Of a stretch of 64,000 nucleotides of DNA, positions 7,896 through 18,224 are shown one piece after another; positions within the stretch are counted from its first letter, which is position 1, and each line of letters begins with the position of its first letter. A model generated the notes under the pieces. The model was not told where the DNA came from. It was given only the letters and a program-made list of their open reading frames with translations, and did not search any database. This stretch comes from Acholoe squamosa. Lineage: Eukaryota; Annelida; Polychaeta; Phyllodocida; Polynoidae. Both the position numbers and the translations under genes were made by a program. The stretch spans positions 2,659,207 through 2,723,206 of the forward strand of contig OX439036.1 of assembly GCA_949317995.1 (NCBI GenBank), given 5' to 3'.

Positions 7896-10745
7896 TCAGT
7901 AACAGATAACCTGAATAACATAAGGGGTGGGAATGAACTGACATTATCGCACCTGAATGTACGCAGCTTAAATGCTAATATTGAATCATTGAGAATTTAT
8001 ATGAATGATAGTGAAGATGCTATAATAGGTATATCTGAAAGTTGGCTTCAACAAGGTATGGCTAGTGGATTAGTCAGTCTAAAAGGCTATAACCTGGAAC
8101 GATATGATAGGAATTGGGGAGACAAATTGTGTGGCGGAGTAGCAATGTACATAAGAGATGACTTTTCATATTCCAACACCTCGTATGCTCACCTCAATAT
8201 TAGCTCTAATATTATTGAGATACAATGGATTGAACTGATACGCAAGAATAAGAAAAATATTGTTATTGCAAATGTATACCGTCCCCCGGATGGAGATAAG
8301 GCTATATTTATAGATACTATTCATTCTCTCATTGACAGAGCGAATCTTAGGCGCAAGGATCTCGTGGTAATGGGCGACTTTAATATTGACTATCTAAAGC
8401 CTGCTATGGTATCCACAAAGTTAATGAAAATTTGTATTAATATTCTTGGTCTAAAGCAAATTATACATGAATATACCCGATGCACCGAAGATTCTAATAC
8501 TTGTATTGACTGGATTATTACAAATACAACCAAGACGTATAAAGCCATTGTAAGGAAATGGTGTATCAGTGATCACTATATGATATGCATTGTATTCACG
8601 GACCATCATGTGTCCAAAGACAAAGTAAATTTTACTGGTAGAAGCTATAAACGATATAATGCTGAACTCTTCAGGGAATACATGAGAGACGCAGATTGGG
8701 GCCCATACAATGACTACGAATGTGTCAATGAACGATGGAATTTTATTTTAAATGTGATACTGCATAATTTGAATGTTATGTGCCCTATGAAATCATTTTC
8801 TGTAAAGAAGGATAGAGCCCCTTGGGTCACTGACTATATATTAGAATTAATACGAGACAAAGACAATGCAATGAAAAAGGCAGTTAGAACAAAAAATACA
8901 GATGATTGGACTCTTGCTAAAAGATTGAGAAATGATTGTACTAAATATATTAAAAAAGCTAAATCAACTTATGTTAAGGACCGCTTAGAAGCATTTAAAA
9001 CTGATAGTAAAAAGTTTTGGAGGGAAATAAATGGTTTAATCAAAGGCGATGGAAACAGGACTAACTATCATTTAAAGGATTTTGAGAATGATTGTATGGT
9101 TAGAGACGAAGAGGTATCTGATTTTGTCAATAATTTTTTCTTAGAGATAGGTCCCAAGTTAGCCCATAACTTTGAAGATAATTGGTTTTATGAGGGTATT
9201 GCAACTGATAGCTCTATCACTGACATTCGCACAAATGAAGAAGAAATCATAAAACTGATCAATGAAATGGATACAAACAAATCATCATGTATTGATAATG
9301 TTTCTTCAAGGGTGTTAAAAGATGCCTTACTGTCTATACCTGATAAGATTATGGACCTATTTAATATGTCACTAGAGAAAGGAATTGTTCCATCTGCATG
9401 GAAGGTAGGTACTATAGTACCGCTGCAAAAAGAAGGAGATAAGGCAAATGTATCCAACCTGAGGCCAGTAACATTACTTCCGGTTATAGGTAAATTATTG
9501 GAAAAAATAGTAAATAATAGATTAATGAATTATTTGGAGCTTAATAAAATTTTAGATGACAGACAAAATGGCTTCAGGTCGGGACACTCAACGATAGGTA
9601 CGGTGGTATATTTTACAGATGAGGTATATAAAGCCATTAATGATGGTTTGTACACTATTTCTACTTTTGTGGATCTGAAGAAAGCATTCGACACAGTAAA
9701 TCACTCTATTTTATTAAAAAAGTTGAGCAGAATTGGTGTTGGAGGATCACTTCAGCGATGGCTTAGAAATTATTTAGAAGATAGAAAACAAAAATCTCTG
9801 GTAAATGGATTGATGTCAGGTCAAGGTGTGGTGAAGTGTGGAGTACCACAGGGATCTATACTGGGTCCTACCTTATTTTTAATATATGTAAATGACTTGG
9901 CAAATGTAATAAAACAGGGGTCTGTTTATTTGTATGCTGATGACACTGTAGTTTCAGTGAAGGGAAAGGATCTTGAACAAATAACCATAACATTACAACA
10001 TGAGCTAAGAGCTTTAGAAGGTTGGTTTCAAAGAAATCAACTCACATTGAATACCAAAAAAACAAATTATATGATTTTTGGTTTGAGGCCTTGGCTAAAA
10101 AAGATTGTTAATCATAAGCTTAAGTTTGGTGATGCACAAATTGAACGAGTTTTGAGTGTTAGATACTTAGGTGTATATTTGGATCCTGTACTTAATTTTA
10201 ACAAACATGCTGAAGAAATGTGTCGCAAAATGTTACATAAGGTTTTTTTGATGTCAAAAATAAGACCATTCCTAGATAATGATTCTTTATTGAAGGTGTA
10301 CAAAACCATGGTACTTCCCTATGCAGACTATGGTGATATTCTGTATGATGTGGCTGGTATATATATTTTAGAAAAATTACAAGTGACTCAGAATAAGGCA
10401 TTACGTACTGCACTGGGCCTGAATAATAGATACCCTACAAATCTGACCCATCAACTGGCTATGATATCTCCATTGTCCCCTCGCAGAGAAATGCATTTGT
10501 TAAATTTCATGTTTAAGCAGCAGTCTAATGTCTCCCTCTTAAATAGAAGAGATGTACCTACTAGAAGCCATGATGCTACAATGTTTCTCACTATTAAACC
10601 AAAGTATGAAACTAGCCGTAAAAGTACATTATATAGAGGAGCTATGGTTTGGAACAAGCTTCCTGTATCTAAGAGAAATATAGGTACTTATGAGGAATTT
10701 AAGCTAAATCAAAAGATCGGGCTTGGTAGAGGCCTTTTTGCATAA
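7896..10745 (+). CDS. LINE ORF2: AP endonuclease plus reverse transcriptase
   Basis: Open from 7896 (after a TAA) to the stop at 10745. The first ATG in frame is at about 8001, but endonuclease residues begin before it (LSHLNVRSL, about 7941-7970), so the true start lies upstream. In the second copy the matching site is an ATG (46010); here it reads ACA, so this copy seems to have lost its start codon. The endonuclease shows ISESW, NVYRPPDGD, MGDFNID (about 8369-8390) and SDHYM (about 8568-8582). The RT shows RPVTLLPVIGKLLEK, FRSGHST, FVDLKKAFDTVNHS, GVPQGSILGPTLFL and YADD (9933-9944), followed by a thumb region and a C-terminal YRGAMVWNKLP motif. No RNase H domain is seen. It would nick target DNA and copy element RNA in the nucleus. 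Confidence 0.92.
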   Translation, partial: SVTDNLNNIRGGNELTLSHLNVRSLNANIESLRIYMNDSEDAIIGISESWLQQGMASGLVSLKGYNLERYDRNWGDKLCGGVAMYIRDDFSYSNTSYAHLNISSNIIEIQWIELIRKNKKNIVIANVYRPPDGDKAIFIDTIHSLIDRANLRRKDLVVMGDFNIDYLKPAMVSTKLMKICINILGLKQIIHEYTRCTEDSNTCIDWIITNTTKTYKAIVRKWCISDHYMICIVFTDHHVSKDKVNFTGRSYKRYNAELFREYMRDADWGPYNDYECVNERWNFILNVILHNLNVMCPMKSFSVKKDRAPWVTDYILELIRDKDNAMKKAVRTKNTDDWTLAKRLRNDCTKYIKKAKSTYVKDRLEAFKTDSKKFWREINGLIKGDGNRTNYHLKDFENDCMVRDEEVSDFVNNFFLEIGPKLAHNFEDNWFYEGIATDSSITDIRTNEEEIIKLINEMDTNKSSCIDNVSSRVLKDALLSIPDKIMDLFNMSLEKGIVPSAWKVGTIVPLQKEGDKANVSNLRPVTLLPVIGKLLEKIVNNRLMNYLELNKILDDRQNGFRSGHSTIGTVVYFTDEVYKAINDGLYTISTFVDLKKAFDTVNHSILLKKLSRIGVGGSLQRWLRNYLEDRKQKSLVNGLMSGQGVVKCGVPQGSILGPTLFLIYVNDLANVIKQGSVYLYADDTVVSVKGKDLEQITITLQHELRALEGWFQRNQLTLNTKKTNYMIFGLRPWLKKIVNHKLKFGDAQIERVLSVRYLGVYLDPVLNFNKHAEEMCRKMLHKVFLMSKIRPFLDNDSLLKVYKTMVLPYADYGDILYDVAGIYILEKLQVTQNKALRTALGLNNRYPTNLTHQLAMISPLSPRREMHLLNFMFKQQSNVSLLNRRDVPTRSHDATMFLTIKPKYETSRKSTLYRGAMVWNKLPVSKRNIGTYEEFKLNQKIGLGRGLFA

Positions 10746-11166
10746 TATAAGTTGATCATTCCCTTATACCCCTTATAGAATATTACTTATTAAACTGTTC
10801 ATTATTTGGGTACTGATTGCAATTTATTAAGATTTGTTATATAAAGTGGGGTGCCCGCCCCCGAGTTCACAACCCAGATGATACATCTGGTGTTAATGTT
10901 GACAAGAGGTTGTATACACGTATATGTACTGAGACACTGATATAGTGTGTACTTTCTTATTGTAGAAAGTGTTTTGAGGCTACATATGATTAGTGATGAT
11001 AAGAATAAACACATATTGTTATATATATATATATCATTTTAATAATCTGAGAATTGTACTGGTTGCGAGGACCATCATCAAGCTGAATAAGCTTTATCTT
11101 TGTAACCAGAATAATATAAAAATAAACGGGCTGGTGCTTTGCATCACTACCCATACTCAAAAAAAA
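10746..11166 (+). other. LINE 3' UTR and tail
   Basis: Non-coding. It contains 'ggggtgcccgcccc' shortly after ORF2, also present at 48913-48926 in copy 2, and a 3' terminal block 'aagctgaa', 'gtaaccaga', 'aataaa', 'gggctggtgc', 'tacccatactc' and an A-run, shared by both copies. The shared block is probably what the RT recognises. Confidence 0.75.
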
Positions 11167-11557
11167 CTTGGCCAGCTCATCGGTATGGAAATAACATAGA
11201 TACCATATTTCTCCTTGTATAACATGCAGGACACGTGTGCATTATAAGATGAGAAATAATTGGTCAAAACGTCTTCCCAAGGCCTCCTATATCTACAAGA
11301 GAGGTTCTGGGTTCTTAGCATTTTTACTGACCACCAATGCCCAGTGTCATTGTATGTGCATCAAACATTACTGCATTCGCCCATCATGACATTAGGTATA
11401 ATGAAGTAAGGCGCGTTATTTTATGTGAATAACATCATGCCATAGAGGTAACTATAAGATCCGATCCCAACACCCCCATTTACATAACATGTCTTGATCA
11501 CCACTCCTGGGAATTATGCTAACCTCCCTGGCATACATAGTAATCAATCAACTCTAG
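11167..11557. other. Intergenic, nothing recognised
   Basis: Flank between the LINE tail and the next small element. A weak trace of the dispersed repeat occurs near 11370-11400 ('attcgcccatcatgac'). Confidence 0.4.
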
Positions 11558-12137
11558 AACTGCTAAGTGTAACAAAACTGCTAACTGTTAGTAGTCGACC
11601 ATCCAACTGCAAAGTGTAACAAAAAATCGCTAAGTGTAACAAGCACCCACATGCTATGTCTAACACTTCTTGCTAACTGTAACAAAACTCAGATCATCTT
11701 GAAAAGGGACATGGAACTGCTAGCTGTTACAATAAATGCTATCTGTAACATCACATAAAAGTCAGCTAGGTGTATCACTTTTTTATATATTATAAGCTAA
11801 GGGCCACACAATAACATAAGCTATATCAATATTGTAGCGGGCACGGCCACGGGAGCCTTAGACTAGCAATGAGAGCGTTGATTACAGGTTCAGAGGGGCA
11901 GTTGGGAGAAGACAGCCCTCAAAGTACACTTGGCAATGTTTTGTTAGTGGTTGGATGGTTAACTGCTAAGTGTTATTATAACAGTTAGCTGTGTTGTAAC
12001 ATTTAGCAGTTCAACCATATAACTGCTAAGTGTAACATCACTGATACCCTTAGCATATTTTTAATTTGTTACAGTTAGCACTTGGATAGTTGACACTGTT
12101 ATTATAACAGTTAGAGGTTTTGTTTCACTTAGCAGTT
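11558..12137. mobile_element. Small inverted-repeat element packed with CTGCTAAGTGTAACA motifs
   Basis: The left end AACTGCTAAGTGTAACAAAA and right end TTTTGTTTCACTTAGCAGTT are inverted repeats with one mismatch. Inside, variants of CTGCTAAGTGTAACA occur in both orientations about a dozen times, concentrated near both ends (11558-11770 and 11960-12137). There is no open frame. This looks like a non-autonomous DNA transposon with repeated subterminal sites. The target duplication is not clear; TA is possible but needs a mismatched first base. Confidence 0.65.
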
Positions 12138-13599
12138 GTACATCCCCCCTCTTGATGGATCTTTGAACATGACATTGTATGCCACAGCCGCTAAGTTATG
12201 TCTATTTCTGCCCAACTAGCTGGATACAGATGATAAAGAACATATCTAAAAGGGGTCTATCAACTTACTGAATACATATGATGAAGAATATATCATTATA
12301 TGGAATTTCCTACTGCACAGTCAACACCATGTAACACAAACGCTACAACAAGAGTGAGGTGGCTTACAACTCCAACAGAGCGGGACATAGCCTTGATGAT
12401 GTTAAGTTCTATCTAGTAGAGTTCATATATGAACATCCGGCATCTAAGCATATGGAAAACTCTGGAATGGAGTTAGATCCAAAGGTTGAAGGCAGTTATC
12501 CCTCAGGGGATGAACATAATGGAAAATGGCTTCGGTTAGGTATCATCCTTAAAATACCTTGTCATTTCTTCCCCATGATGGGGCATACACACCCAAGGGA
12601 TGGAGTATTGCACTCTCTGTTTTTTTTTATATAAAAAACCAGTAAAGGGAAAAAACAATCATACACTGATTAGAACCCTAACCTAAAATCTCTGCATGAG
12701 ATTGAAGAGGTAAATAAGTTTTTAACCTGGTGCCACCTGGGGGTTCATACCCACACTAAGTCCTAGCTATATGGGCATTAATTATTAAATTAATAGAGAA
12801 TTGTGTTGAAACACACCTGTGACTCCCGAAAGTCTACCTGATGAATCTTTGAAAAGATGAAACACTGAATCTCAACTCCCATGAACCTCTGCTCACATCT
12901 CCTTGGCAACCTAGGAAGCATGGAACATGCATACCCAAAACAACATAATTATTTACACCCAGTAAATGATTATCTTCTTTTAGAAGAATAGGGTATAAAC
13001 TTATGCATTGAATAATTTGGTAATTACTGCATAACTTGAACTCTTGTGGGAAATCTCATGTCAAAGTGAGAAGTTGGTGTTGATTGACCTATTAACATCC
13101 AACAGCCAATCAGGTTACAGTGAACAAGGTCATGTCATGATTAATGGGCTGTGAACAGCACAGGTGAATTAGAAAAACGCCTTACCTGTTCAGATCCAAG
13201 TGTAGTAGCGGAGCAACAACACTGTCAAAACCCAACCATGTAACATGCCTCCTGGGGTGAAATGACTTTTTAAGGTATAAGTATTTGGCTTTAAAATGAG
13301 ATATCGTGAGCTAAAGTTCCCCTGTAGTTTTGCTGAAATAGCTTTTCAAACATAGGTTTGTGTTTAAAACTGAAAATAGGAAATAAGCTCTAAATACAAT
13401 ATATCCTATCACAAACACTAATAATGCAAAAAATACAGTTTTGTGGAAAAATAACCAAAGAAATGTTATGTTTTTGTCATAAAATTGGTTCTAGAGGGAA
13501 TTTTTGAGCTCTGGTTTTGGTTTTGGGTTCCTGAAGGAATTTCAAAAAAGGTTTGGGTAAAAATTCCTCAAACTTACCAAATTATTTGACCCTTAAATG
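12138..13599. other. Intergenic, nothing recognised
   Basis: No convincing gene. A 91-codon open frame at 12359-12634 has no domain and runs into low-complexity T-rich sequence. No RNA gene or repeat array is seen. Confidence 0.4.
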
Positions 13600-13850
13600 G
13601 TTGCTAATACAGGAGTGTATCATGGCCAATATAGTCATCATGAAACACCAATAACATGGTGGCAAGACTTCGTGCCAGCACGTCACTTAAACATCATGCT
13701 GACCATCTGAGGGTGTGTTAATCCTGTAGGGTTGGCACAATGTTTGAATGCAGCCCTGTTGAGTTACTCACCAGAGCTGCAGTCAAGCATCATGACCACC
13801 AATGGGCATGATGTTTTAATGTGCCAGCGGCTCTTACAGGGTTGAAGATA
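13600..13850. repeat. Copy of dispersed CATGATGC/TTAA repeat family
   Basis: Family phrases are present: 'gtgtatcatggccaat', 'aacatcatgctgaccatctg', 'gttgagttactcaccagagc', 'catcatgaccaccaatgggc', 'atgatgttttaatg'. The copy is diverged and its edges are approximate. Confidence 0.55.
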
Positions 13851-14074
13851 TCCTTTACTTTATTCCAGGGGGAGGGTTCAGCAACCTCGTCTACATCAGC
13901 CCATTGTTTGGCTATAACAGATATAGATGAGATGAAAAGACTTAATGTCAAAATATAAGCAATCTTAACCTCACCTTTGTTATGTTCTGGTAAGAATGGC
14001 TGCAGTGTATTCAATATTGTTGGACTAATATACAAAGTGACTGTGTCCAGGTAATCCTAAGATGCAATGTCCAC

Positions 14075-14235
14075 TCATTGACATGATGCATAAATGCTCC
14101 TTGGGTAAGTTTACTCATCACGGCTACCTTCATCCATCATGACGATGCTATGTGGTGCATATACACATTCCAGAAGGGTTGGTATGAGGCTGGATTTCAG
14201 CCTCACTGAGTAGGTTGGCCTTAGCTGATAAAAAA
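14075..14235. repeat. Copy of dispersed CATGATGC/TTAA repeat family
   Basis: Phrases 'gacatgatgcataaatgc', 'gtttactcatcacggctacc', 'tcatccatcatgacgatgc', 'agaagggttggtatgaggct' match the family order seen elsewhere. It is a partial copy. Confidence 0.5.
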
Positions 14236-14925
14236 TCTCAAGTCAGTCTGAACTTCTAATAAAATAGACTCCTTAAAAATAGCAGTGTGAAGCTCTTTAT
14301 AATAAATCATGGCCTCGGGAAGTGTTTGTGGCAAATTGATGTTAAAGACAGGCAATAAATCACAGATAATTGTTACATTAAAGGGTGGTTGAATACAATA
14401 AATCTATCACCAAAACAGACAGACTGCCTTTTTGTGTAGGTGTCGTGACCAGTGCCTATAAAACTGAGACTGTGACATGCAGACTGTTCAGTTACACTGC
14501 TTTAACATGGGGTCCCTGTCACAAAAATCAGTATTGTTTTTGACTTTTATGGCTTTTAACATGAGGCTTATTTATGAAGGTACAGTGTGGGAAAACTGTC
14601 CATGGAAAAAAACAGATGTAGGTTTAAGAAGCTTTGTATCTCATACCTCTGTGCCATGACCCTTATGAGTTGTGAAATTACACGATGAAATTAGATGTAT
14701 ATATTAAGGCATTAGTTGCACTTAAATGTTTTGAGCATTTAACCAGTTCAATTATTAGGTGCTTCATTTATTAGAATTCATTAAAAACAGTAAAACTTTC
14801 TTCTATGTTTCTTTTCACCATGGTCACATTTCCACCATGCCACATGCAGATAGTGCATACTGCCGACAAAGTAGTAAAAATCTATATGTCTTATATCTAC
14901 CTCTTTCTCCTCTCATCCCATATAG
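14236..14925. other. Intergenic or intronic, nothing recognised
   Basis: No gene. A 60-codon open frame (14477-14659) has no recognisable domain. The last part may be intron of the lectin/CUB pseudogene. Confidence 0.4.
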
Positions 14926-14971
14926 GTAATGTCTTCCATCCTCCCTTCAACCTTCAGACTGCTGGCAGTTA
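14926..14971 (+). pseudogene. Truncated duplicate of the SUEL exon start
   Basis: After a pyrimidine tract and acceptor 'catcccatatag' the sequence 'gtaatgtcttccatcctccc' ... 'ccttcagactgctggcag' parallels the true exon start at 15044 ('gtgacggtcagccatcctcc' ... 'tgttggcag'). Similarity stops after about 45 bp. It appears to be a local partial duplication of the acceptor and first bases of the lectin exon. Confidence 0.5.
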
Positions 14972-15043
14972 TTTAATTTCCTGGCTATAAAACTTTAAAA
15001 CATATCAAATATCTAGGATTTTTCTCCTCTCTTCCTCCTATAG

Positions 15044-15326
15044 GTGACGGTCAGCCATCCTCCCTACCGCCCTCAGACCAGGAGTACTGTTGGCAGTCGT
15101 TCAACGCATCATGCCCACCTGGCGAGGTCATCCTCTTGCAGCGAGCTACATACGGCGGGATGCGTCTGGGACGCTGCCTTACCCGTGACTACTATGTAGG
15201 GTGCTCGGCTGATGTACTGCATTATGAAGGGGTGTGACTTCCGGATACCTGATACATCATTACAGTTACAGCCTTGTCCTAAGGACCTTATGGCCTACCT
15301 AGAGGCCTGCTACCTCTGTGTTAAAG
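15044..15326 (+). pseudogene. SUEL-type galactose-binding lectin exon, frameshifted
   Basis: Acceptor 'cctcctatag' before 15044 and donor G|GTAAGTGC at 15326/15327, phase 1 at both ends. The reading YCWQSFNASCPPGEVILLQR, then ATYGGMRLGRC, GCSADVL, then C-D-F-R and QPCPKDLMAYLEACYLC fits the D-galactoside/L-rhamnose-binding SUEL (Gal_Lectin) domain, with its C..GE.I, YG and CS...V motifs and terminal Tyr/Cys. An extra G in the GGGG run at 15229-15232 shifts the frame and creates TGA. The full domain would be about 90 residues, secreted or extracellular. Its exon phase matches the CUB exon at 39356. Either a pseudogene or, less likely, a sequencing error. Confidence 0.8.
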
Positions 15327-15360
15327 GTAAGTGCTTATTTTTTTGATATATGTATATATA

Positions 15361-15386
15361 TGGGTCAGATTTTTGATTTCTACCCA
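15361..15386 (+). repeat. Left terminal inverted repeat of the 8.9-kb transposon
   Basis: 26 bases beginning TGGGTCAGATTTTTGATTTC and ending TACCCA; the exact reverse complement of 24227-24252. Preceded by TATATATA. Confidence 0.93.
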
Positions 15387-15548
15387 CTTTAGGGCACAGA
15401 GTCCAAACACGTAAAATTTAATATCAATGAAATGCACTTTATTATATTGGAAGACCAACATCTTGGGCCCCCAAAAAACATGATTCCAAAGTTGTACTCC
15501 TAAAATGTCAGTTTTGGTAAGCCATCAATGAAAATCATCTCTTTTCGT

Positions 15549-18216
15549 GTAACGATGGTCACATTTATAATCTATGTCCATAGCAGACCAGCTGAAAATG
15601 CTCATATCACCCTTAAATTTGGTATGCTTATACTTACAATAGTTACCAATGTACATGCCAAAAAGAAATATCCTCTCTCAAAAACTTCTAAATCTATGGA
15701 TGATCTCAAATTTTTGAAATTTTGAAAATTTGTTGATTTCATCCCAACCTTTGTGCACTTTTCTATAACAACACTAAAATACCTTCTATTCGCCTGAATA
15801 TCACTCTGAATTATATTTAGGGTTTGTACTATGTAAATCAAGTGCAATTGTACACTTATTGTACAGTATATCTCCTCTGTTGCCCCCCTAACTTTACTCA
15901 TTCATCACGTATAAATGTGACCATCGTTACACGATGTATATGACATAGTAATAGCATGGATATAACCATTTTCCCTTGTCATAAGACCTTTACACTCACA
16001 ACATTTGTAGTAAACAGGTTGGGAAACTGATTTAACCAGATATTTACATACTTTGAACCCCGAAAGGGTGAGCACCATATGTTGAAACGCGGAAATGCTG
16101 GATTTTTCACCACTTTTTGCAAGTTCGGACGGACATTGGACCAGGACAAAATATAATTACCACACTCTATATACCTCTATTCAATGCCCAAAGTAGTCTA
16201 TGAACAGCATAAACATCAACAGATACCATGCGATCACTCTATTTTCCATGGTAGGCCTTCTACTAGACACTACCCAAAGTATACCTTTCAGTGCATAAAT
16301 GTGACCATCGTTACACGATGTATATGACATAGTAATAGCATGGATATAACCATTTTCCCTTGTCATAAGACCTTTACACTCACAACATTTGTAGTAAACA
16401 GGTTGGAAAACTGATTAAACCAGATATTTACATACTTTGAACCCCGAAAGGTTGAGCACCATGCGTTGAAACGCGGAAATGCTGGATTTTTCACCACTTT
16501 TTGCAAGTTCGGACGGACATTGGACCAGGACAAAATATAATTACCACACTCTATATACCTCTATTCAATGCCCAAAGTAGTCTATGAACAGCATAAACAT
16601 CAATAGATACCATGCGATCACTCTATTTTCCATCGTAGGCCTTCTACTAGACACTACCCAAAGTATACATTTCAGTGCATAAATGTGACCATCGTTACAC
16701 AATGTATATGACATAGTAATAGCATGGATATAACCATTTTCCCTCGCCATAACACCTTTACACCCACCACATTTATAGTAAACAGGTTGGAAAACTGATT
16801 TAACCACATATTTACATAATTTGAACCCTGAAAGGTTGAGCACCATGCGTTGAAACGCGGAAATGCTAGTTTTTTTACCACTTTTTGCAAGTTCGGAAGG
16901 ATGTTGGACCAGGACAAAATATAATTACCACACTCTATATACCTCTATTCAATGCCCAAAGTAGTCTATGAACAGCATAAACATCAACAGATACCATGCG
17001 ATCACTCTATTTTCCATGGTAGGCCTTCTACTAGACACTACCCAAAGTATACCTTTCAGTGCATAAATGTGACCATCGTTACACGATGTATATGACATAG
17101 TAATAGCATGGATATAACCATTTTCCCTTGTCATAAGACCTTTACACTCACAACATTTGTAGTAAACAGGTTGGGAAACTGATTTAACCAGATATTTACA
17201 TACTTTGAACCCCGAAAGGGTGAGCACCATGCGTTGAAACGCGGAAATGCTGGATTGTTCACCACTTTTTGCAAGTTCGGACGGACGTTGGACCAGGACA
17301 AAATATAATTACCACACTCTATATACCTCTATTCAATGCCCAAAGTAGTCTATGAACAGCATAAACATCAACAGATACCATGCGATCACTATATATTCCA
17401 TGGTAGGCCTTCTACTAGACACTACCCAAAGTATACCTTTCAGTGCATAAATGTGACCATCGTTACACGATGTATATGACATAGTAATAGCATGGATATA
17501 ACCATTTTCCCTTGTCATAAGACCTTTACACTCACAACATTTGTAGTAAACAGGTTGGGAAACTGATTTAACCAGATATTTACATACTTTGAACCCCGAA
17601 AGGGTGAGCACCATGCGTTGAAACGCGGAAATGCTGGATTTTTCACCACTTTTTGCAAGTTCGGACGGACGTTGGACCAGGACAAAATATAATTACCACA
17701 CTCTATATACCTCTATTCAATGCCCAAAGTAGTCTATGAACAGCATTTATAACATCAACAGATACCATGCGATCACTATATATTCCATGGTAGGCCTTCT
17801 ACTAGACACTACCCAAAGTATACCTTTCAGTGCATAAATGTGACCATCGTTACACGATGTATATGACATAGTAATAGCATGGATATAACCATTTTCCCTC
17901 GCCATAACACCTTTACACCCACCACATTTATAGTAAACAGGTTGGAAAACTGATTTAACCACATATTTACATAATTTGAACCCTGAAAGGTTGAGCACCA
18001 TGCGTTGAAACGCGGAAATGCTAGTTTTTTTACCACTTTTTGCAAGTTCGGAAGGACGTTGGACCAGGACAAAATATAATTACCACACTCTATACACCTC
18101 TATTCAATGCCCAACGATGTCTAGCATGTAAATTAAATATAAAATATCCCTGACATACACATCAGAGTCTGTTATACTGTATCAACTATACATAAAATAA
18201 AAGTGACCATCGTTAC
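15549..18216. promoter_or_regulatory. Left block of dispersed GTAACGATGGTCAC sites
   Basis: Eight perfect copies of the 14-mer: forward at 15549-15562, then reverse (GTGACCATCGTTAC) at 15917, 16301, 16685, 17069, 17453, 17840 and 18203 (start positions). Six sit one per unit in the 384-bp array; the last lies 9 bp beyond the transposase stop codon. Most extend to 'ATAAATGTGACCATCGTTAC'. Repeated subterminal motifs in large DNA transposons commonly serve as transposase binding sites; that role here is inferred. Confidence 0.75.
15905..18115. repeat. 384-bp tandem array, about 5.7 units
   Basis: The marker 'gtgaccatcgttacacgatg' recurs at 15917, 16301, 16685, 17069, 17453 (spacing exactly 384) and 17840 (387, owing to a 3-bp insertion near 17746). 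Units are very similar, with two subtypes: those reading 'ctcgccataacacc' (16744, 17899) and those reading 'cttgtcataagacc'. Apparent 93-codon open frames on the minus strand repeat with the unit and are a by-product of repetition, not genes. Confidence 0.92.
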
Positions 18217-18224
18217 CGTTAAAG

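Larger units (their letters stand above)
5880..11166 (+). mobile_element. Non-LTR retrotransposon (LINE) copy 1, near full length, NADAR-bearing ORF1
   Basis: The order is 5' UTR (start uncertain), ORF1 6066-7403, a 490-nt inter-ORF spacer, ORF2 7896-10745, and a 3' UTR ending in 'cccatactc' plus an A-run at 11159-11166. The 3' end is fixed by comparison with the second copy, which ends in the same 'gggctggtgc', 'ttgcatca' and 'tacccatactc' phrases at 49243. There are no LTRs and no RNase H is visible. The endonuclease is AP-like and the RT has the YADD box, placing it among APE-type non-LTR elements (CR1/L2/Jockey-like). I cannot assign the clade by eye. Both ORFs are open, but ORF2 lacks an ATG at the expected start. 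Confidence 0.9.

Noticed and set aside
14815-14835. 'accatggtcacatttcc' as another copy of the 14-mer site
   Set aside because: Only GGTCACATTT matches; the GTAACGAT half is absent and it lies outside the transposon.
16181-18001. Repeated 61-93 codon open frames on the minus strand
   Set aside because: They recur once per 384-bp unit with the same sequence and have no domain; they are a product of the tandem array.
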